Part shown: positions 1-6,122 of the stretch, piece by piece
How positions within the stretch are numbered: position 1 is the stretch's first letter
How the letters are laid out: every line of letters starts with the position of its first letter
Made by a program: the position numbers and the translations under genes
DNA from: Acidobacteriota bacterium
GTDB taxonomy: Bacteria > Acidobacteriota > Polarisedimenticolia > Polarisedimenticolales > Polarisedimenticolaceae
Assembly: GCA_011773795.1 (NCBI GenBank)
Contig: WVWW01000022.1
Span: forward strand, 22,075-28,711
Length of the DNA stretch: 6,637 nt
Reading direction: 5' to 3'
Notes under the pieces: generated by a model
The model's database searches: none
Told to the model about the DNA's origin: nothing
What the model saw: only the letters and a program-made list of their open reading frames with translations

Positions 1-752
1 AACACGATGTCGGCGCGCTCCTCGAGCTCGAGAGCCGCGTCCAGCACGGTCTCGAACTCGTGGGCCAGCCCCATGTTGCCGGAGTACAGCACGACGAACT
101 TACCATCCCACCCGTTGCTGCGGCGCATCGGGTGACCCTCGCGGTCGCGCGGCCGGACGGCCGACCCGTCACACCAGTTGTCGACCACATCGACGCGGTT
201 CGCGCCCTGCGCCCGGAGCCGCTCGGCCATCGCCGGGCCCAGGGCGACAACGTGGTCCGCGGCGGCAATCGACTGCCGTGCGGCACGCGTGAGCATGCGA
301 CCGATCCAGCCGTCCGCGCGCAACACGCCGAGCGCGAACGCCACTTCGGGGTAAAGGTCCATGGCCCAGTACAGCAACCGCGCGCCTCGACGCCGACAGA
401 CGGGCAACACGGCGCGGGCCAGCATCGGTGGCGTCGTCATCGCGATCACCAGATCGGGGCGCGGAAGCCGACTCAATCGCCACCGCGCGCACAGGAGGAA
501 CGTGACGTAGTCGAACATGCGGCCGAGCTTTCCGCCGCGGCCGAAACCGCTGGTCTGTGTGCGCCACACGTGAACGCCGCGAATGGCTTCCTCGCGGGAG
601 TAGGTCCGCGAGGCATCGTTGTAGGCACGCGCCGACGTGATGACGTGGGCCTCGTGCCCACGTGCGGCGAGTGCCTCCATCAAATCGGCCGCCAGCACCG
701 CCGTCGGCGCCTCGGCCGGGAGGTAGTACTGATTGACGAGCACGACGCGCAT
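1..752 (-). CDS. WcaI-like GT4 family glycosyltransferase, C-terminal part missing (window edge)
   Basis: Reading leftward from the ATG at 752-750 gives 250 uninterrupted codons that run off the left edge, so only the N-terminal Rossmann domain and the beginning of the C-terminal domain are visible. It starts with a classic GT-B beta strand (MRVVLVNQYYLPAEAPTA, residues 1-18). It continues with LVIAMTTPPM (101-110), an acceptor-domain strand WAMDLYPEVA (129-138), ADHVVALG (165-172) and VVDNWCDG (189-196). The C-terminal domain begins with VVLYSGNMGLAHEFETV (220-236), typical of WcaI/WbuB-like GT4 enzymes that add sugars to lipid-linked intermediates at the inner face of the cytoplasmic membrane. 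The catalytic EX7E motif would lie beyond the edge. The start lies 13 bp after the methyltransferase stop and has no strong Shine-Dalgarno, so translation probably depends on the upstream gene. Family is well supported; donor and acceptor sugars are unknown. Confidence 0.88.
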   Translation of the reverse strand, partial: MRVVLVNQYYLPAEAPTAVLAADLMEALAARGHEAHVITSARAYNDASRTYSREEAIRGVHVWRTQTSGFGRGGKLGRMFDYVTFLLCARWRLSRLPRPDLVIAMTTPPMLARAVLPVCRRRGARLLYWAMDLYPEVAFALGVLRADGWIGRMLTRAARQSIAAADHVVALGPAMAERLRAQGANRVDVVDNWCDGSAVRPRDREGHPMRRSNGWDGKFVVLYSGNMGLAHEFETVLDAALELEERADIV

Positions 753-765
753 GAGCCGGATAACG

Positions 766-1524
766 CTAGACGCGCGGGAGGATCCTCAGCCGTCTGAGGA
801 TCGCCGAGGCGTAATGCCGCGCCTTGAAGCCCCACCACTTGAGGGACGTGTCTTGGAACGAACTCCGTTTGATGTAGTAGTGCGGGTGGATCAGCGACAA
901 CGGAACGTTCCCCGGGGGAAGTGCTTCCGCGGCCAATGCAGGAAAGTCGACCAGTCGGTCCTCCGCGATGTACAGGATCGCGTTCTGGCAGTAGTACGGC
1001 TCGACACTCTCGTCGTTCCAGATGAGCCGGCGCAGACAGTCGATCGCCCGGTACCCGCGATCGGCGAACAACCGCGCCCAGTACTCCGGCCACTGTTCGT
1101 TCACATGATTGGCCCCGCGTTGATACGGGATCGCCGCCGAGAACAGAACCACGGGGCCGAGCGCGGTGAGCGTCTCGACGAATGTTCGTGCCGCCGAAGC
1201 CGGTAGGTGCTCGGCCACCTCCAGGCTGACGACGAGATCGTAGCGACGAGTCGTCTCGACCGGCCGGGAAAGATCGACGGCGACAAAATCTTCCTCGGGG
1301 ATGAGCAACTCTGCAGTGGGAACGTCGGGGCTGTCCATCCCGTGAACGTGCGGGACCCCGGCGTCGGAGAAGGCCTTGGCCCACATACCCAGCCCGCACC
1401 CGACATCGATGACCGAACGGGGTCGGATCCATTCCAGCACACGTGGAACCACCGCCGCCGCGGACCTGGCCGACGGGTCCTGCCAGGCCCGGTACGCCTC
1501 CAGTTCGTAGGTCGCCCTAGGCAC
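766..1524 (-). CDS. Class I SAM-dependent methyltransferase (Methyltransf_23-like)
   Basis: This is a 252-residue Rossmann-fold methyltransferase. Motif I is VIDVGCGLG (residues 38-46). An acidic residue at the end of strand 2 (MD, 63-64) would bind the SAM ribose. DFVAVDLS (79-86) fits motif II/III, and YDLVVSLEVAEHLP (95-108) is the motif IV region. The segment HVNEQWPEYWARLF, with the WND and YYCQN that follow, is a signature I associate with methyltransferases of polysaccharide clusters. The likely role is O- or N-methylation of a sugar in the cytoplasm, possibly as a chain cap; the substrate cannot be told. I chose the GTG at 1524 because GGAGGG sits 5 nt upstream and the methyltransferase fold begins shortly after. 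It overlaps the upstream gene's stop by 8 bp (GTGCCTAG). The same frame stays open to 1872, but that extension lies wholly inside the upstream glycosyltransferase gene and is not methyltransferase-like. Confidence 0.88.
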   Translation of the reverse strand: MPRATYELEAYRAWQDPSARSAAAVVPRVLEWIRPRSVIDVGCGLGMWAKAFSDAGVPHVHGMDSPDVPTAELLIPEEDFVAVDLSRPVETTRRYDLVVSLEVAEHLPASAARTFVETLTALGPVVLFSAAIPYQRGANHVNEQWPEYWARLFADRGYRAIDCLRRLIWNDESVEPYYCQNAILYIAEDRLVDFPALAAEALPPGNVPLSLIHPHYYIKRSSFQDTSLKWWGFKARHYASAILRRLRILPRV

Positions 1525-2596
1525 GCGCACCCTCCACGGACGGCGCGCCGCGTTGCTGTCGGTACACCTCGAGAAGCCGGTCGAGTCTGTCGCGGTAGGT
1601 GTGCCTTCCGCGCCCGACGGCCTCGCGCCCGGCCCGGCGCAGCCCTTCACGGTGGTCGTCGTCTGCGAGCAAGCGGCGTACGGCCTCGGCGAGATCCTCG
1701 GGCCGCGACGCGTCAAAGAACTCCGCCTCGACGCCCTCGCGGTAGATCGAGCGATGGACGTCGGTGCGCTCCCCGAGCAGCACGCCGTTGCAGGCGGGAA
1801 TCTCGAACGTCCTGACCGTGTAGAAGTCGCGATTCTTCTTGCGCAAAAACCCCAGACTGATCTTGGCCGCACCGATCGCGCGGCACTGGTCGTCGAGGTA
1901 GATCTCGGTTCCCCTCACGTGTCGCCGCAACGGAGACCACGGCGCGAGCTTGTGCCACTGACTTCCCCACACGGCAACGTCGGCGTCCACGCGCCGTACG
2001 AGCTGCTCCATCAGGGCCGCCCGCTCCTTCTCCCAGGTACCGACGAACACCACGTCGCTGACCCACTGCGGTTCCGTCGCGGGATCCACCGCGACGGGCC
2101 GATGGATCCGGGGATAGTAGGCGAAGCGGAAGAACTCGACGTTGGGGTTGCTCGGCCGGACCTCGGCGACGTTTGCCTCGCGTGTGGCGAAGACGAAGTC
2201 CCATTCAGGCAAGGCGGCCCGTTGCACGGCCGAGACGTTGGCCGGATTGAGGCTGAAAAAATCGTCGTGGTTGATGATCGCAACCCACGCGCCGTCGCGC
2301 TTCAGCGCCCGGACCTCGCGTGGTCCGACATGCAGCCCCTTGAGCACCAGAACGATATCGGGACGATGGTGCGCCGCCTCGCGCAGCAGCCGGCGGACGT
2401 GGACCAGGCGGTGCGACTCGAAGACCCGGCGGGTTGCCCTCCACCACAGTCGCCACGCCAGCTTGTCGGTGTAGCGCCCCAGCCCCTCCCAACTGCTGCA
2501 ATGGACGACCTCATGTCCCATCTCACGCAACGTTTCGTAGTAGCACCAGCTTCCTGTCCCCGGATTCAGCGGCTCACCGTAGAGCAGGATCTTCAT
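1517..2596 (-). CDS. CgeB-type glycosyltransferase (Glyco_trans_1_2 C-terminal domain)
   Basis: This 359-residue GT-B fold protein opens with MKILLYGEPLNPGTGSW (1-17). Its N-terminal domain contains DIVLVLKGLHVGP (80-92) and WVAIINHDDFFSLNP (104-118), and DFVFATREANV (133-143) marks the end of that domain. DVVFVGTWEKERAALM (181-196) starts the C-terminal Rossmann domain. The stretch from KISLGF (245-250) through VRTFEIPACNGVLLGERTD (261-279) to AEFFD (291-295) is the hallmark of the CgeB/Glyco_trans_1_2 family, where the Glu of RTFE (E265) corresponds to the second Glu of the GT4 EX7E motif; the first position here is D257. CgeB-type enzymes act in spore-coat, capsule and maturation glycan loci; the sugar is unknown. 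The ATG at 2596 overlaps the sulfotransferase stop as ATGA, implying coupled translation. The frame is open upstream to 2722, but that extension lies inside the sulfotransferase gene. Confidence 0.87.
   Translation of the reverse strand: MKILLYGEPLNPGTGSWCYYETLREMGHEVVHCSSWEGLGRYTDKLAWRLWWRATRRVFESHRLVHVRRLLREAAHHRPDIVLVLKGLHVGPREVRALKRDGAWVAIINHDDFFSLNPANVSAVQRAALPEWDFVFATREANVAEVRPSNPNVEFFRFAYYPRIHRPVAVDPATEPQWVSDVVFVGTWEKERAALMEQLVRRVDADVAVWGSQWHKLAPWSPLRRHVRGTEIYLDDQCRAIGAAKISLGFLRKKNRDFYTVRTFEIPACNGVLLGERTDVHRSIYREGVEAEFFDASRPEDLAEAVRRLLADDDHREGLRRAGREAVGRGRHTYRDRLDRLLEVYRQQRGAPSVEGARA
1530..1535 (-). promoter_or_regulatory. Ribosome binding site deciding the GTG start of the methyltransferase
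   Basis: GGAGGG on the minus strand lies 5 nt before the GTG at 1524, within the last codons of the upstream glycosyltransferase gene. A second GTG in the same frame at 1530 touches this site directly and would leave no spacing, so 1524 is preferred. Confidence 0.75.
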
Positions 2597-3726
2597 GCCT
2601 CGATCCGTTCGTATCCGAGCTGCTTCAGCAGATCTCCTGCCCGTGCGTTCAACGCGCGAACGAGGGCCGGGTCGAGGGCCTTCAAATAGCGCTCGTTCTC
2701 GCCGGCTCGCAACGGGTACCACTTGTTGTCTTCCAGCGATCCCAGAGGAAACGGTTGACCCGGTGCGGGAATCTGTCGGGCGTCGAACTCCAGCCCGGCG
2801 AAGGAGTCGATCTCGCGCACGACCGCTTCGGGGTCGGCCATGAAATCTTCGTAGCGAACAATCAATCGCGGTAATCCCCGCGTATCGTCGAGCGCGAGTC
2901 GGAACGAGTTCGTCCAGTGCTCCACGGCGCAGGCGATCTTCATCTCCGGGTCGTCGAACGGGCAGCCGTGTGCCGCGACGTACTCCTTGGCGACGGCGCG
3001 GGCGCAGACCGCGTACGGGTTCCGCGCGGCGATCACGAACATCGGCGAGAACCGCTCGAGCATGCGCGCGATGTAAGGAACCTGAATCGTGTAGAGCTGG
3101 CTCATGTCGACGATGCGAGCCGTCAACGGATCGTGAGCGTACGCGGTCAGGAGCTTGCGCAACACGCGGTGCAGCCCCCGTGTGGTCCCCTCATCCGCAT
3201 CTTCGGCGGTCTTGCGGTGCTCCGAGAGCAACTCGTCGACCGCGTACAACCACGATCGCTGGTAGCCGAAACGGGGGTGATTCTCGACCGCGGAGGTCAC
3301 GTTCTTGAAGTGAAACGAGCGGTGGACGAGGGGCTCCGGAAGATCGCGAATGTGCGGGCAGTTGTGGATCTCGTCGGGACCGGCCCACCACTCGGAGTTG
3401 CCGCTCGCGTAGACGACGCGAGGATGGCGGTAGAGGCAGCGCGCGAGCACGGTCAGCCCACCGCCCTGGACCCCGAGCACGAACACCGGCCGGTCGATAC
3501 GTGCGCGGGACAGGCCTCCGGTGAGCCGCCGAAGGTTGAGCTCGTAGCGGGCGAGTTGAGCGTGGTAGCGCAACCGCCCGACGGCCTTGCGGAGGAAGCC
3601 CCGTGTGCCGCGTTCCGCCAGATCGCGGGCGACGGCGCGACGCAGGCGACCCGCCGGATGCCGCGGCCGACGAGAACGAAGTGGATCGGCTTGTGGCAAG
3701 CTCCCCTCTCCGGCCGTAGGTTCCAA
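2593..3726 (-). CDS. Sulfotransferase family protein (Sulfotransfer_3-like)
   Basis: Predicted to transfer a sulfo group from PAPS to a glycan or other acceptor. From the TTG start it has 377 residues. PVFVLGVQGGGLTVLARCL (80-98), followed by HPRVVYASGN (101-110), occupies the position of the 5'-phosphosulfate-binding loop (usually PRSGTT). MFVIAARNPYAVCARAV (229-245) matches the 3'-phosphate-binding segment, where R235 would be the key Arg. LIVRYEDFMADPEAVVREI (288-306) followed by FAGLEFD is the highly typical C-terminal sulfotransferase block (RYEDL.ADPE...). Residues 11-75 are very rich in Arg and Lys, with no signal peptide or membrane segment visible, so it is probably cytoplasmic or peripherally membrane-bound. 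TTG 3726 is preferred for its Shine-Dalgarno; ATG 3771 (392 residues) and ATG 3846 (417 residues) are alternatives, the last overlapping the divergent gene. It is first of the leftward operon. The loop substitution leaves some doubt about donor binding. Confidence 0.82.
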   Translation of the reverse strand: MEPTAGEGSLPQADPLRSRRPRHPAGRLRRAVARDLAERGTRGFLRKAVGRLRYHAQLARYELNLRRLTGGLSRARIDRPVFVLGVQGGGLTVLARCLYRHPRVVYASGNSEWWAGPDEIHNCPHIRDLPEPLVHRSFHFKNVTSAVENHPRFGYQRSWLYAVDELLSEHRKTAEDADEGTTRGLHRVLRKLLTAYAHDPLTARIVDMSQLYTIQVPYIARMLERFSPMFVIAARNPYAVCARAVAKEYVAAHGCPFDDPEMKIACAVEHWTNSFRLALDDTRGLPRLIVRYEDFMADPEAVVREIDSFAGLEFDARQIPAPGQPFPLGSLEDNKWYPLRAGENERYLKALDPALVRALNARAGDLLKQLGYERIEA

Positions 3727-3734
3727 GGTCGTTT

Positions 3735-3743
3735 CCCTTCCTT
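3735..3743 (-). promoter_or_regulatory. Strong Shine-Dalgarno supporting the TTG start of the sulfotransferase
   Basis: AAGGAAGGG on the minus strand ends 8 nt before the TTG at 3726, a near-ideal spacing. Neither of the two upstream ATG codons in the same frame (3771, 3846) has a comparable site. This is why the annotated protein begins at TTG. Confidence 0.65.
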
Positions 3744-3776
3744 TTTGATGCAGGCAAAAGAATATACACATGTCCC

Positions 3777-3787
3777 GGCGAATCGCC
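3777..3787. repeat. 11-bp perfect palindrome in the divergent promoter region (candidate operator)
   Basis: GGCGA-A-TCGCC is a perfect inverted repeat with 5-bp arms and one central base. It lies just outside the AT-rich island, in the -20 to -32 zone of the proposed leftward promoter and downstream of the proposed rightward -10. A second, wider inverted repeat overlaps it: GCAGGC at 3750-3755 and GCCTGC at 3785-3790, separated by 29 nt and flanking the island. Either could be a regulator-binding site for both operons. In GC-rich DNA short palindromes also arise by chance, so function is inference. Confidence 0.25.
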
Positions 3788-3815
3788 TGCTTCGAGGAAG
3801 CGGCCGGCTGGTAGC

Positions 3816-3842
3816 ATGACAACGCCCGAGAAAACGCGATGA
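3816..3842 (+). CDS. Possible 8-codon leader ORF overlapping the glycosyltransferase start
   Basis: The ATG at 3816 opens an ORF encoding MTTPEKTR, whose TGA (3840-3842) overlaps the ATG of the following glycosyltransferase (3839-3841) as ATGA. This is the same junction type seen at 2593-2596 and 4996-4999. The nearest purine-rich run, GAGGAAG at 3794-3800, is 15 nt from the ATG, which is too far for a standard site. The glycosyltransferase itself has only a poor Shine-Dalgarno, so re-initiation after a leader peptide is conceivable. It is very short and may be chance. Confidence 0.15.
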   Translation: MTTPEKTR

Positions 3843-4999
3843 GCAAGCCCAGGATTCTTGTCGTCCAGGACTACTTTCTGCCCGCGTACAAGGGCGGCGG
3901 CTCGTTGCGTACGGTGGTCAACATCATCGACCGCCTGTCCGGCGATTTCGACTTCGACGTGCTCGCCCGGGATCGCGACCAGGGTGACTCGGAGCCCTTT
4001 CCCGACCTGAGCGACGGGTGGACCCGACGAGACGGTTGCCGCGTGCGCTACCTCCCGCCCCATCGGATCAACCCCTCCGGCCTACGCCGCGCGGCGGCCG
4101 AGAGCGACTATGAGCTCATCTACTTCAACAGCTTCTTCTCCAGGTTCACGGTCTGGCTGTTGACGTTGAGGCGGCTCGGGATGCTCCCCGACCGGCCCGT
4201 CTTGCTGGCGCCGCGGGGCGAGCTGGCGGCAAACACGCTGCGGCTCAAACGCAGGAAGAAGGCGATCTACATCCGGCTGGCCCGTCTGCTCGGCCTGTAC
4301 CGCGGGATCACCTGGCACGCCTCGTCCGAGAGCGAGCGCGAGGAGATTCGGAGGCTGTTCGACGGACCGGTCGAGATCGGCGCGGATCTTGCGGCCAGGC
4401 CTCCCGATCCCACTGCGCTGCCGTCGCCACCGGCCAAGCGCCCCGGCGAGCTGCGGTTGGTGTTCCTGAGCCGGCTCGCACGCAAGAAGAATCTCGGCCG
4501 CGCGATCGAGCTCGCGGGCCGTGCGTCCGGCGACATCGTTTTCGACATCTACGGGACGGCGGAGGATCCGGCCTACCTCGCCGAGTGTGAGGCGTTGATC
4601 CGCCGCCTACCCTCGAATGTGCGCTGCACGTACCGCGGCCCGATCTCCTACGAGAAAGTGCACGAGACCCTCGCCGGCTACCACGTGTTCCTGTTTCCGA
4701 CGCTCAACGAGAACTTCGGCCACGTCATCCTCGAAGCGTTGCTTGCGCGGCTTCCGGTGGTGCTCTCGGATCAGACGTTCTGGCGCGATCTGGAATCCAA
4801 GGGGGCGGGGTTCGATCTGCCGCTGGCGGATGACGCGGGGTTCGACTCCGCGCTGCGGACGTTCGTCGAAATGGATCAGACGCGATACGACGAACTGTCG
4901 CGGGGCGCCCTGGCGCTCGCGCACGCCTACCTGAACGACCCGGAACCCGTGGCCGATCAGCGCGAGATGTTCCGGCGCTGCCTGGGCAAGACCGCATGA
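3839..4999 (+). CDS. GT4 family glycosyltransferase, first gene of the rightward operon
   Basis: A complete 386-residue retaining GT-B glycosyltransferase. The N-terminal Rossmann domain starts with RILVVQDYFLPAYKGGG (5-21), whose Gly-rich turn is typical of GT4 enzymes. It includes DYELIYFNSFFS (90-101) and LLAPRGELA (122-130). The C-terminal domain begins with LRLVFLSRLARKKNL (205-219), where the Arg and Lys residues are expected to contact the donor diphosphate. The EX7E motif is intact in LNENFGHVILEALLA (289-303), with E291 and E299. It is followed by VVLSDQTFWRDLESKGAGFDLPL (307-329), a block I recognise from capsule and exopolysaccharide GT4 enzymes. It would act in the cytoplasm on a lipid-linked glycan. 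An in-frame TAG at 3812-3814 rules out a longer start. Its stop overlaps the next gene's ATG by 4 bp. The sugar transferred is unknown. Confidence 0.92.
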   Translation: MSKPRILVVQDYFLPAYKGGGSLRTVVNIIDRLSGDFDFDVLARDRDQGDSEPFPDLSDGWTRRDGCRVRYLPPHRINPSGLRRAAAESDYELIYFNSFFSRFTVWLLTLRRLGMLPDRPVLLAPRGELAANTLRLKRRKKAIYIRLARLLGLYRGITWHASSESEREEIRRLFDGPVEIGADLAARPPDPTALPSPPAKRPGELRLVFLSRLARKKNLGRAIELAGRASGDIVFDIYGTAEDPAYLAECEALIRRLPSNVRCTYRGPISYEKVHETLAGYHVFLFPTLNENFGHVILEALLARLPVVLSDQTFWRDLESKGAGFDLPLADDAGFDSALRTFVEMDQTRYDELSRGALALAHAYLNDPEPVADQREMFRRCLGKTA

Positions 5000-6087
5000 G
5001 GCGCCGCCGCGTCCTGGCGCTCGTCGCGGAGGCCTACGGCTCCGGTGGGGGCATCGGCCAGTTCAACCGGCACCTGCTCGACGCGCTGGCGTTGCGCGAG
5101 GACCTCGATGTCCGCGCCCTCGGACTTTACGGCCGCACGAACTGCGGCGAGCCCGACGGGTTGGAGTGGTGGGCACCCGCGCGCGGCAAGGTGAGCTACG
5201 CCTTGCGATCCTTCCGCGAGGCCGTGACGTTCAACCCCGACCTGATCATCAGCGGGCTGATCGGTTTCGGCGGCCTGGCGATGTCGCTCAAGATCCTCAC
5301 GCGGTCGCGTCTGTGGTCGGTGACCCATGGCTGGGAGGCGTGGCAACCCGGCCCCTTTGGCGACAACTGGGGTCTGCGCGACGCGAACATGGTCACCGCG
5401 GTCAGCCGCTTCACCCGCGACAAGCTCCTGTCGTGGTTGAACCGTCCCGCCGACCTCGTCCAGCTCCTTCCCAACACGATCGACCTGGATCGATTCCACC
5501 CGAGACCGCGCCCCGCCGAGCTCGAACGTCGCTACGACGTGGCGGGCAAGAAGGTCCTGCTGACCATCGGTCGGCTTGCAGCGATCGACGCCTACAAGGG
5601 GCAGGACCGGGTCATCCGTCTGATGCGTGAGTTGAACGAGAGCTCGGGCCCCGTGCACTACATCATCGCCGGCGACGGTGACGATCGGCCGCGACTGCAG
5701 AAGATCGTCGCCGAGGAGCGGGCCGAGGACCTGGTCACGTTTGCCGGTTTCGTTCCCGACGAGGTCGTCGAAGACCTCTACAACCTGGCCGACCTGTTCG
5801 TGATGCCGAGCACCGGGGAGGGCTTCGGCATCGTCTACCTCGAGGCGATGGCCTGCGGCTGCCCTGTCGTGGCGGGTAACAAGGACGGCAGCGTGGACGC
5901 TCTGGTCGACGGCGAGCTGGGGCGATTGGTCGACCCCGACGACCCGGCCGAGCTGCGCGACGCGATCGCCGCGAGCCTGGCCGAAGGTCGCTCCCACGAC
6001 GCGCGCGTTCCCGGTGTCGAGAGGTTCGCCCTGCCCGCCTTCCGCGCACGCGTCGACGAGTTGGTCGATCGTGTATTGCCGTCGTAG
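4996..6087 (+). CDS. GT4 family glycosyltransferase, second gene of the rightward operon
   Basis: A complete 363-residue retaining GT-B glycosyltransferase. The Gly-rich acceptor-domain loop GSGGGIGQFNRHLL (15-28) comes first. THGWEAW (110-116), MVTAVSRFTRDKL (132-144) and LLPNTIDLDRFHP (157-169) follow in canonical order. The donor domain carries LTIGRLAAIDAYKGQDRVI (189-207), YIIAGDGDD (222-230) and VTFAGFVPDEVVEDLYNLAD (247-266). The EX7E motif lies in STGEGFGIVYLEAMACGCPVV (272-292), with E275 and E283. Every standard GT4 signature is present, so it is very probably active. The ATG overlaps the preceding stop (ATGA) and has no good Shine-Dalgarno of its own, which indicates coupled translation. 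Two adjacent GT4 genes made as one unit suggest consecutive sugar additions to one glycan. Donor and acceptor cannot be deduced. Confidence 0.93.
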   Translation: MRRRRVLALVAEAYGSGGGIGQFNRHLLDALALREDLDVRALGLYGRTNCGEPDGLEWWAPARGKVSYALRSFREAVTFNPDLIISGLIGFGGLAMSLKILTRSRLWSVTHGWEAWQPGPFGDNWGLRDANMVTAVSRFTRDKLLSWLNRPADLVQLLPNTIDLDRFHPRPRPAELERRYDVAGKKVLLTIGRLAAIDAYKGQDRVIRLMRELNESSGPVHYIIAGDGDDRPRLQKIVAEERAEDLVTFAGFVPDEVVEDLYNLADLFVMPSTGEGFGIVYLEAMACGCPVVAGNKDGSVDALVDGELGRLVDPDDPAELRDAIAASLAEGRSHDARVPGVERFALPAFRARVDELVDRVLPS

Positions 6088-6111
6088 CGAGTTGGGCCCT
6101 CCACTGTTATA

Positions 6112-6117
6112 AGAGGA
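6112..6117 (+). promoter_or_regulatory. Ribosome binding site of the epimerase gene
   Basis: AGAGGA lies 5 nt before the ATG at 6123. Unlike the coupled genes before it, this one follows a 35-bp gap and has its own good site, so it can be translated independently. Confidence 0.7.
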
Positions 6118-6122
6118 CGTTC

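Larger units (their letters stand above)
3727..3838. promoter_or_regulatory. Divergent intergenic region with shared AT-rich promoter island
   Basis: This region of about 112 bp separates the two divergent operons. The stretch 3741-3771 is the only conspicuously AT-rich island in the window (about one third G+C by count). On the minus strand TATATT (plus coordinates 3761-3766) is a plausible -10 element. It would start transcription near 3754, just ahead of the AAGGAAGGG site, and would exclude the two upstream ATG candidates of the sulfotransferase. On the plus strand TATACA (3763-3768) could serve as a -10 for the glycosyltransferase at 3839. I see no convincing -35 for either, so these are position-based candidates only. 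Overlapping -10 elements would make the two promoters compete. Confidence 0.4.

Noticed and set aside
60..797. Open frame of 245 codons on the plus strand at the left edge
   Set aside because: It lies opposite the WcaI-like glycosyltransferase, whose minus-strand translation shows a complete N-terminal GT-B domain. The plus frame has no features.
1519..1872. N-terminal extension of the methyltransferase to an ATG at 1872
   Set aside because: The added residues lie entirely inside the upstream glycosyltransferase gene, do not resemble a methyltransferase, and a good Shine-Dalgarno supports GTG 1524.
1553..2689. Open frame of 378 codons on the plus strand opposite the CgeB-type transferase
   Set aside because: Its translation has no recognisable motif and is rich in Arg, Pro, Val and Asp, as expected for the antisense of a high-GC gene. 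The minus-strand reading has clear family signatures.
2917..3819. Open frame of 300 codons on the plus strand opposite the sulfotransferase
   Set aside because: Antisense shadow with no domain and composition typical of complement frames in GC-rich DNA. It also runs through the divergent promoter region.
4957..5997. Open frame of 346 codons on the minus strand opposite the second rightward GT4
   Set aside because: The plus strand carries every GT4 motif in order. The minus-strand protein is Gln-, Arg- and Val-rich with no motif, so it is a shadow.
6088..6122. Possible promoter (TATAAG at 6108-6113) ahead of the epimerase gene
   Set aside because: It lies only about 10 bp from the ATG, overlaps the Shine-Dalgarno and has no -35 at the right distance. 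The gap is better read as an ordinary intra-operon spacer.
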